From Mycobacteriaceae bacterium (GTDB lineage Bacteria; Actinomycetota; Actinomycetes; Mycobacteriales; Mycobacteriaceae): 64,000 nucleotides of DNA. Location of the stretch: the NCBI GenBank assembly GCA_019749805.1, contig JAIEPH010000028.1, forward strand, positions 1-64,000, written 5' to 3'. The notes under the pieces are model-generated. The model worked only from the letters and a program-made list of their open reading frames with translations, was not told the origin of the DNA and did no database searches. Position numbers and translations under genes: made by a program. Numbering within the stretch: position 1 is the first letter of the stretch; the number at the start of each line of letters is the position of its first letter. Shown here one piece after another: positions 57,358 through 64,000 of this stretch.

Positions 57358-58183
57358 TGATCTGTCCGCCGTCGACAGGCAGCGCCACCCCGGTGAGGTA
57401 TCGACCGGACTCCCCGCACAGGTAGACCATGGTGTCGCTGATGACTTCGGGCTCTACCGGCGGGTTGTCCAGCAGCGGTTGCTGCGACGGGCTGAAATTC
57501 GGGTGCTCCACGGACCACTGTGCCATCGCTTCGTTGTAGATCATCGGCGTCGCCACCCCACCGGGATGGACCGTATTGACGCGAATGTTCTTCTCGGCCA
57601 GCGCTATTGCGAAGTGTCGCATCAATCCGATCACGCCGTGCTTGGCGGCGGTGTATCCCGCCGCACCGTGGCTGGCGGTGCCGAAGTCGACCGTGACCGG
57701 CCGGAATCCCGCAGCTGAGCTGGTGATCACGATGGCGCCGCCGTCCCCGTGCTCGAGCATCGCGGGCAGCGCGGCGACGATCGTGAAGTAGACGCCGTTG
57801 AGCATGACGTTCACCGCGTCGACGAACGCCCCGATCCGGCTACCCGGTTCACCGGCTGCCGGCAGGATCCCGGCATTGGCGAGCACGAAGTCGATGCGAC
57901 CGAACTCGGCAACCCCGTTGGAGACCACGGCCTGCAGCGCTTCGAGATCGCGGACGTCCGCGCGCTCGGCCACGATCCGGCGTCCGGTCTTCTCGACGAG
58001 CCTGACCGTCTCGTCGAGATCCTCGGGTGTCGCCAGCGGATAGGCGACGCTGTCGATCTGATCGCACAGATCCAGCGCGATGATGTCGGCACCCTCCTCG
58101 GCGAACCGCACGGCGTGCGCACGGCCCTGACCCCGCGCCGCGCCGGTGATGAAAGCGACTCGTCCGTCGAACTGGCCTGCCAT
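57350..58183 (-). CDS. SDR-family oxidoreductase, mycofactocin-coupled type
   Basis: GRVAFITGAARGQGRAHAVRFAEEGADIIALDLCDQIDSVAYPLATPEDLDETVRLVEKTGRRIVAERADVRD. Confidence 0.9.
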   Translation of the reverse strand: MAGQFDGRVAFITGAARGQGRAHAVRFAEEGADIIALDLCDQIDSVAYPLATPEDLDETVRLVEKTGRRIVAERADVRDLEALQAVVSNGVAEFGRIDFVLANAGILPAAGEPGSRIGAFVDAVNVMLNGVYFTIVAALPAMLEHGDGGAIVITSSAAGFRPVTVDFGTASHGAAGYTAAKHGVIGLMRHFAIALAEKNIRVNTVHPGGVATPMIYNEAMAQWSVEHPNFSPSQQPLLDNPPVEPEVISDTMVYLCGESGRYLTGVALPVDGGQIIK

Positions 58184-58272
58184 GACGCATGACCCTACGG
58201 GCGCGCGGAATACCCCGGACAACCGCGTATGCCAGAATGTCGGCAGTTGTCCGCCCACCGCGAGGAGCCGCC

Positions 58273-58533
58273 GTGACCACCACTGAGGTCGAGCGACACA
58301 CCGGCCGCAATATCGATGTCGAGGAAGTGCCGTCCGCTGAGTGGGGCTGGTCGAAGGAAAACCACAAGGCCATCCACCTCGGCGGCATCGTGGCAGCGCT
58401 CTTCCTGTTGGCGATGATGCGCGGCAACCACGTCGGTCGCGTCGAGGACGCATTCCTCATCGGCTTCGCGCTGCTGATCCTCGGCCTGGTCGGCCGCGAC
58501 TGGTGGCTGCGCCGCCGCGGCTGGATCCGTTAG
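58273..58533 (+). CDS. DUF2631 small membrane protein
   Basis: [69 protein letters not shown]. Confidence 0.85.
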   Translation: MTTTEVERHTGRNIDVEEVPSAEWGWSKENHKAIHLGGIVAALFLLAMMRGNHVGRVEDAFLIGFALLILGLVGRDWWLRRRGWIR

Positions 58534-58542
58534 ACCGAGTGG

Positions 58543-59076
58543 CTAGACCGAGTGCAGCGGGCGCAGTGCGTTCGCGCTGAGGCTGTACAGCGTCTCGGTT
58601 CCTGCGATCTGACTTTTCGATACCGTCGCCGCGCCCAGCGCGTGGGCCTTGAACGCCCGAGCGGCCGAACTGAGCCGATGCTCGACCGGGTCTGCCTTAC
58701 GACTGAACTCGGCGGGCCAGTCCTGACCCCACACCGTCACCTGCGTCAACCCGCGCTTCAGAATCCCGAGCACGCCGGCACGAATCCGCTCGTCGGCGAG
58801 CACACCCGCGCTCAGGGCCAAGGCTCCGCCGAGCGAGGCCATCTTCATCACGTCGGGCAGCGCAGCGTCGGCGCCCAGCGGTGACGCACCCAGGATCGCG
58901 AGCGCCCGCGTGTCGCTGTCGTCGGTGAGCACCACCCGCACGTCCCACCCGGCTCTGGCCTTGTCACACATCCATCCGCCGGCCGATCCGACCAGGTCGG
59001 CAGTGCTCGCGGCCACCACGGTCAGCTGATAGCGACGGCTCCCGATGGCGTTCGATTCGTCGAGGGGCAAAGGCAC
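58543..59076 (-). CDS. Hypothetical protein (mycobacterial-type)
   Basis: ORF starting MPLPLDESNAIGSRRYQLTVVAASTADLVGSAGGWMCDKARAGWDVRVVLTDD; coding-strand consistent with neighbours. Confidence 0.65.
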   Translation of the reverse strand: MPLPLDESNAIGSRRYQLTVVAASTADLVGSAGGWMCDKARAGWDVRVVLTDDSDTRALAILGASPLGADAALPDVMKMASLGGALALSAGVLADERIRAGVLGILKRGLTQVTVWGQDWPAEFSRKADPVEHRLSSAARAFKAHALGAATVSKSQIAGTETLYSLSANALRPLHSV

Positions 59077-59100
59077 CTACGAAGCGTGACACTTTCCCGA

Positions 59101-59166
59101 GGATCTGTAAAGGACCATTTTCGGGTCTGTCTAACGATTTCAGCGGATCTGTAAACCCGGGACGAC
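59101..59166. repeat. Three degenerate direct repeats (GGATCTGTAAA / GGGTCTGTCTAA / GGATCTGTAAA) at exact 22-bp spacing
   Basis: Starts at 59101, 59123 and 59145. Confidence 0.6.
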
Positions 59167-59189
59167 GGGTCGTCGCGCGTACTCCCTGC

Positions 59190-60620
59190 TCAAACCGCTG
59201 CGGTGGCCATCGGCATCGCGGCGCCCACCTCCGTTAGCCCGCCGGTCAGGCCCGCCGCCTCGCGCATCTCGACGAACGCGTCGATCATCGCGTCGGTGGC
59301 CTCGTGCGGGTCGGTGAGGGTGACGTCGTCGGTGAGCACCGAGATCGCGAGCTGGTCGACATAACTCCACACCGTGATGTTCATGCCGCTGCCGGCGGCC
59401 ACCGGCCCGACGGAGTAGATCTCGGTGACCACGCCGCCTTCGATGATGCCGCGTTCGCGCGGACCGGGCACGTTCGACACCGTCAGATTGAACACGCTCG
59501 CCGACTCGACGCGCCGGGCCTGGCGGCGGAATATCGCAGGCGCCATGGCCGGCGGAAGGTAGGACATCCACGCGGGCAGCAGCGCCGGCCCGAGCAGTTG
59601 GTGATTCTCCTTGGCGATGCCGGTGGACAGCGCGGTGAGCCGCACCCGCTCGAGCGGATCGTCGATGTGGACCGGCAACGACGGGGTGATGTAGGTGAAT
59701 TCGTTGCCGGTTAATCGCTCTCGCGACGGGTTGGTGCTGACCGGAACCCCCGCGATCAGAGGCGATTCGGCGTGCCCGTCGTAGCGCAGCTGCAGACGGC
59801 GCAGGGCCCCCGCGACCGTCGCCAGCACAACGTCGTTGAGGGTGACCCCCAGGTGCTTACCGGTTTCCTTCACGTCCGACAGCGCGAGCGGCGCCGTGGC
59901 GAACCGTCGCGTCGGGGTCACGACGTGGTTGACAAAGCTCGGCGGTGGCGCGAAGTTGCGGGCCAGGTCCGGATGATCGCCGCGCTCCTTGGAGCGCCGC
60001 CGAACCTTTGAAATCCCGGTGGCGGTCTCGCTCACCAGTCGGGGCAGCTTCCGAATCAGGCTGACGTGGTCGCGGCCTGCCTCGGCCAACAGGTGCCCCG
60101 TTGTGCGAGGCATGTCGTCCAGGGGCGGTACCGCCGGGGTTGCGGAAAGGAGCGGCTGCATCGCCTTGGCCATCTGGTTGGCCGATGCGACACCGTCGGC
60201 GAGGACGTGGTGCACCTTGTGAATGATCGCGATCCGGCTTCCGGCCAGTCCCTCGGCGAGGTACATCTCCCAGAGCGGACGGCTGCGATCCAATGGGGTA
60301 CTGGCGATCTCACCGATCAATGCATCGAGTTCCCGGCGGCCGCCGGGTGCGGACACGCGTACCTGATGCAGGTGGTAGTCGAGGTCGATGTCGTCGTTCT
60401 CCACCCACATCGGGTGATGCAACTTCATCGGGATGTCGACGAGCTGATAGCGCAGCGGGCTCAGGGCCATCAATCGCGGATACGCCACCTGGCGAAACAG
60501 ATCGAAGCTGAAACCGTCGACACCCGACACGTCGAGCACGCCGATCTTCAGCGTGTGCATGTGGATCTCGGGTGTCTCGCTGTACAGCATCAAGGCGTCG
60601 ACGCCGTTCAGTCGCTTCAC
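59190..60620 (-). CDS. Wax ester synthase/diacylglycerol acyltransferase (WS/DGAT)
   Basis: VKRLNGVDALMLYSETPEIHMHTLKIGVLDVSG; RSRPLWEMYLAEGLAGSRIAIIHKVHHVLADGVA (HHxxxDG); NLTVSNVPGP; GTG start preceded by GGGGGAAT. Confidence 0.92.
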   Translation of the reverse strand: MKRLNGVDALMLYSETPEIHMHTLKIGVLDVSGVDGFSFDLFRQVAYPRLMALSPLRYQLVDIPMKLHHPMWVENDDIDLDYHLHQVRVSAPGGRRELDALIGEIASTPLDRSRPLWEMYLAEGLAGSRIAIIHKVHHVLADGVASANQMAKAMQPLLSATPAVPPLDDMPRTTGHLLAEAGRDHVSLIRKLPRLVSETATGISKVRRRSKERGDHPDLARNFAPPPSFVNHVVTPTRRFATAPLALSDVKETGKHLGVTLNDVVLATVAGALRRLQLRYDGHAESPLIAGVPVSTNPSRERLTGNEFTYITPSLPVHIDDPLERVRLTALSTGIAKENHQLLGPALLPAWMSYLPPAMAPAIFRRQARRVESASVFNLTVSNVPGPRERGIIEGGVVTEIYSVGPVAAGSGMNITVWSYVDQLAISVLTDDVTLTDPHEATDAMIDAFVEMREAAGLTGGLTEVGAAMPMATAAV

Positions 60621-60681
60621 ATTCCCCCTCGGTCGCCGTCGCCGTCGTGTTCCCCGCGTGCCCCAATCACACTCCTTCATC

Positions 60682-60703
60682 GGCGAAGTCACAGGACTTC
60701 GCC
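60682..60703. promoter_or_regulatory. Perfect 9-bp inverted repeat GGCGAAGTC-ACAG-GACTTCGCC in the divergent WS/DGAT-DUF427 intergenic region
   Basis: Direct reading. Confidence 0.65.
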
Positions 60704-60744
60704 AAAGAAATGACACTTCGTCGCAGCTTTGTAAGGCTGGGTTC

Positions 60745-61422
60745 ATGAGTCTGGTCACCGGGCATGGACCGTTGAGCACGGATCCCGCCGGATGGTTCTC
60801 ACCGCCGTTGGCGGCTGGCACCGTCTTCGTCGAACCTCACCCACGTCGAATCCGGGCATTGCGCGGCGGTCGTGCGGTGATCGACACCGAGCGGGCGCTG
60901 TTGGTGCACCGCGCCGACCGGCCCCTGAGCTACGCGTTCCCGGCCGACGAGATCGGGGATCTTCCAAGCGAAGCGGTGCCCGAGGCGCCGGGCTACTTCC
61001 AGGTGCCGTGGGATGCGGTCGACGCGTGGCTGGAGGAGGGCCGCCGCCTCGTCCATTACCCACCGAACCCGTATCACCGCGTCGACTGCCGGCCCACCGA
61101 CCGCAGGCTGCGGGTCGCACTCGGTGGCGACGTCCTGGTGGACACCTCCGATACGGTCATCGTCTTCGAAACCGCGCTGGAGCCCCGTCTCTATGTCGCC
61201 CCTTCGCTCGTGCGCACCGATCTGTTGCAGCGCTCGGAGACGAGCAGCTATTGCAACTACAAGGGCTACGCGACCTACTGGTCGGCGGTTCGTGGCGGCG
61301 AAGTCCTCGACGACGTCGCGTGGAGTTACGAGCATCCGCTACCCGAATCTCTTTCCATCAGAGGGTTTTTCAGCTTCGACCCCGGCAAGTTGGACGTGGA
61401 GGCCGACCTGCCCCAACCCTGA
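60745..61422 (+). CDS. DUF427-domain protein (two DUF427 units)
   Basis: MSLVTGHGPLSTDPAGWFSPPLAAGTVFVEPHPRRIRALRGGRAVIDTERALLVHRADRPLSYAFPADEI; SSYCNYKGYATYWS. Confidence 0.85.
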   Translation: MSLVTGHGPLSTDPAGWFSPPLAAGTVFVEPHPRRIRALRGGRAVIDTERALLVHRADRPLSYAFPADEIGDLPSEAVPEAPGYFQVPWDAVDAWLEEGRRLVHYPPNPYHRVDCRPTDRRLRVALGGDVLVDTSDTVIVFETALEPRLYVAPSLVRTDLLQRSETSSYCNYKGYATYWSAVRGGEVLDDVAWSYEHPLPESLSIRGFFSFDPGKLDVEADLPQP

Positions 61423-61480
61423 GCAGACGGCCCGCCGTCCGGCTGGTGCGCACGTCACCGCCGAGTCCGGACTTCGTTCC

Positions 61481-61510
61481 CTACGGTTGCGTAGGTTACG
61501 GTTGCGTACG
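61481..61510. promoter_or_regulatory. Two tandem 15-bp dyads CTACGGTTGCGTAGG-TTACGGTTGCGTACG upstream of acyl-CoA dehydrogenase
   Basis: Each copy has TACG-GTTG-CGTA symmetry. Confidence 0.7.
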
Positions 61511-61563
61511 TTTTCCCTGCTCAGCCACACTTCTATGAGTTTGGTGACGCGAAGGGAACAGCG

Positions 61564-63396
61564 GTGGGGCACTACATAGCAAACGTGCGCGATTTCGAGT
61601 TCAACCTCTTCGAGGTGCTCGGGCTGGGCGCCGTTCTGGACTCCGGCGCCTACGGCGACCTCGACGAAGACACCGCACGCACCATGCTCGACGAAGTGGC
61701 CCGGCTCGCCGAAGGGCCCGTCGCGGAATCGTTCGCCGCCGCCGACCGCCACCCGCCGGTGTTCGATCCTGCGACACACTCGGTCAGCGTGCCAACGGAA
61801 TTGGCCAAGTCGGTGCAGGCGATCAAGGATTCGGACTGGTGGCGTATCGGCATCGCCGAGGAGATCGGCGGGGTACCGGCACCCTCCCCATTGGTGTGGG
61901 CGGTCAACGAGATGCTGGTGGCCGCCAACCCGTCTGCCGCCTTTTGGTGGGCGCTGGGTCCCTCGATGGCCAACTCGCTGTTCATCGAGGGCACCGACGA
62001 GCAGAAGCGATGGGCCGCAGAGGGGGTGGCGCGCGGCTGGGCGTTGACCATGGTGCTCACCGAGCCCGATGCCGGTTCAGATGTCGGAGCCGGCCGCACC
62101 AAGGCCATCGCCCAGCCCGACGGCACCTGGCACATCGAAGGCGTCAAGCGCTTCATTTCCGGCGGGGACGTCGGTGACACCGCGGAGAACATCGTTCACC
62201 TCGTCCTGGCCAGACCCGAGGGCGCCGGACCGGGAACCAAGGGGTTGAGCCTGTTCTACGTGCCGAAGTTTCTCTTTGATCCCGAAACGTTCGAACTCGG
62301 CCCTCGCAACGGGGTTTTCGCGACTGGTCTAGAGCACAAGATGGGACTCAAGTCCTCGCCGACATGTGAACTGACATTCGGCGCGGACGGAATACCGGCG
62401 GTCGGCTATCTGGTCGGCGACATCCACAACGGCATCGCGCAGATGTTCACCGTGATCGAGAACGCGCGCATGACCATCGGCGTCAAGTCCGCGGGCGCAC
62501 TGTCGGCGGGGTACCTGAACGCGCTGGCCTACGCCAAGGAGCGCCTGCAGGGTGCCGATATGACTCAGATGACCGACAAGACGGCACCGCGCGTCGCGAT
62601 CATCGCCCATCCCGATGTCCGGCGCAGCCTGATGACGCAGAAGGCATATGCCGAGGGTCTGCGCGCGCTCTATCTGTACGCCGCGGCGCATCAGAACAGC
62701 GATGTGGCCCAACATGTCTCGGGTGTGGATCCCGATATGGCCCACCGGGTCGACGACCTGCTGCTGCCGGTCGTCAAGGGCGTCGGCTCCGAACGTGCCT
62801 ACGAGAATCTAACCGAATCGCTGCAGACGCTCGGCGGGTCGGGGTACTTGCAGGACTATCCGATCGAGCAGTACATCCGCGACGCGAAAATCGACTCGCT
62901 GTATGAGGGCACGACTGCGATCCAGGCACTGGATTTCATCTTCCGCAAGATCTTCCGCGACAACGGCGCAGCGTTGGCCCATGTGGCGACGCAGATCAGC
63001 AAGACGATCGACGGCTGTGACGAAGCGCTGAAGTCACAGGCCGATCAGTTGCGGGTCGCGCTGGAGGATGTGCAGGCGATGACGGCGAGCCTGACCGGAT
63101 ACCTGATGGCGGCATCGGAAGAGCCTTCGGAGATCTACAAGATCGGCCTGTCCTCGGTGCGCTACCTGATGGCCGTCGGCGATCTGCTCATCGGGTGGCG
63201 ACTGCTGGTGGCCGCGGACGTCGCACAAGCGGCGCTGACGGCCGGGCCGGCGCACGGTGATGAGGTCTTCTACCAGGGCAAGGTCGCGACAGCGACGTTC
63301 TTCGCCTCGCAGCGGCTGCCGACCGTCAGCTCGGTGCGCGGAATCGTCGGGACGATGGACGACGAGATCATGCGACTGCCCGAGGCGGCGTTCTAG
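61564..63396 (+). CDS. Acyl-CoA dehydrogenase (FadE-type, about 600 aa)
   Basis: [86 protein letters not shown]. Confidence 0.95.
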   Translation: MGHYIANVRDFEFNLFEVLGLGAVLDSGAYGDLDEDTARTMLDEVARLAEGPVAESFAAADRHPPVFDPATHSVSVPTELAKSVQAIKDSDWWRIGIAEEIGGVPAPSPLVWAVNEMLVAANPSAAFWWALGPSMANSLFIEGTDEQKRWAAEGVARGWALTMVLTEPDAGSDVGAGRTKAIAQPDGTWHIEGVKRFISGGDVGDTAENIVHLVLARPEGAGPGTKGLSLFYVPKFLFDPETFELGPRNGVFATGLEHKMGLKSSPTCELTFGADGIPAVGYLVGDIHNGIAQMFTVIENARMTIGVKSAGALSAGYLNALAYAKERLQGADMTQMTDKTAPRVAIIAHPDVRRSLMTQKAYAEGLRALYLYAAAHQNSDVAQHVSGVDPDMAHRVDDLLLPVVKGVGSERAYENLTESLQTLGGSGYLQDYPIEQYIRDAKIDSLYEGTTAIQALDFIFRKIFRDNGAALAHVATQISKTIDGCDEALKSQADQLRVALEDVQAMTASLTGYLMAASEEPSEIYKIGLSSVRYLMAVGDLLIGWRLLVAADVAQAALTAGPAHGDEVFYQGKVATATFFASQRLPTVSSVRGIVGTMDDEIMRLPEAAF

Positions 63397-64000
63397 GCCG
63401 CCGAGTCCGGTTCGGTGAGCGCGTCCAGTTCCGACAGCGGGCGGCTGCAGATTTCCCGTGCCTCGTCGGCGGGTAGACCGAACAGTCGCAGAATGTCCTC
63501 TGTCACAGCGTCGGTGGCCGCGGCGTCGTCCCGATCGGGTTGATTGCGCAACAGATTGCCCAACCCCAGCAGTGCGCCGCCGGCCATGGCCAAGGCGAGT
63601 TCGGGGTCGCTGACGGTGAATCGCCCGACCCGGTTGGCCTCCCGGATGTCACGCAGGGCGCGTGGCGCCAACCCCTTCTCCGACGCGAGCAGCTGCATAC
63701 CGTGCGCCAGCAGGATCTGACTCTCCTGCGGGCGACGCCGGAACAACCGGCCCGTCAGCCGGTAGCTGCGAGCGAATGTTTCGGCGGGGTCCTCGATTGC
63801 CGAGGTGAGTTCGTCGAGCAAGGCGCCATGGGCGTCGAGCACATCGGTGATTGCCGCCTCGAACAGCTGCTCTTTGCTCTCGAAGTGGTTGTAAAACGAG
63901 CCCATTCCCACATCGGCCGCCTGGGTGAGCTCCAGAACTGGGACGTTGACCTTGCCTGCGGCGATGAATCGCTGCGCCGCCTTGATCAACGCGGCGCGCG
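63393..64000 (-). CDS. TetR-family transcriptional regulator (N-terminus runs off the window)
   Basis: [50 protein letters not shown]. Confidence 0.9.
   Translation of the reverse strand, partial: RAALIKAAQRFIAAGKVNVPVLELTQAADVGMGSFYNHFESKEQLFEAAITDVLDAHGALLDELTSAIEDPAETFARSYRLTGRLFRRRPQESQILLAHGMQLLASEKGLAPRALRDIREANRVGRFTVSDPELALAMAGGALLGLGNLLRNQPDRDDAAATDAVTEDILRLFGLPADEAREICSRPLSELDALTEPDSAA

Noticed and set aside
1-64000. Search for CRISPR arrays, transposases, integrases, tRNA/rRNA genes and prophage modules
   Set aside because: None seen by eye; gene order and composition look like conserved chromosomal backbone

Overview
The window is a 64 kb high-GC stretch of mycobacterial-type chromosome (Mycobacterium/Mycolicibacterium-like, judged from gene content and order). 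It is densely coding. It runs through infB(5' part)-ylxR-nusA-rimP, a Tat-lipoprotein/DUF4439 pair, proS, two tandem MFS transporters, a siroheme/cobalamin block (cysG-cobB-cobO-chelatase), mycothione reductase, a CbiMNQO-type cobalt ECF transporter, a SARP/AfsR regulator, a glnA4/puuD-like/aldehyde dehydrogenase/SDR/GntR cluster divergent from an Eat-type permease, and a two-gene NAGGN-type osmolyte module. It continues with cobQ, map, a TetR/DUF1214/sulfotransferase locus, a PBP lipoprotein, two GNATs, ispG-rip1-dxr, mpt83-dipZ-mpt70, a SnoaL-tailed ECF sigma factor divergent from an NmrA/Ddn-like operon, phr, a mycofactocin-type SDR, a WS/DGAT, an acyl-CoA dehydrogenase and a partial TetR gene. 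I saw no tRNA, rRNA, CRISPR array, transposase or prophage. The best leads are regulatory and pathway-level. (1) A divergent ECF sigma promoter carries the same GTAAC-N17-CGTC element in both directions. (2) SigK-like (C/G)ATCC-N16-CGAAT elements precede mpt83 and mpt70, with a 12-bp-stem hairpin between mpt83 and dipZ. (3) A candidate complete gamma-glutamyl-ethanolamine catabolic cluster lies next to an ethanolamine-type permease. (4) A SmtB/ArsR-like dyad lies upstream of cbiM. (5) A minimal NAGGN pair is present. (6) A GNAT has a GyrA-like N-terminal segment. (7) A DUF1707 protein has its N-terminal motif triplicated by an in-frame 27-bp repeat. (8) Several unexplained dyads and direct repeats flank the WS/DGAT gene. 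All names come from reading the sequence by eye; no database search was run.
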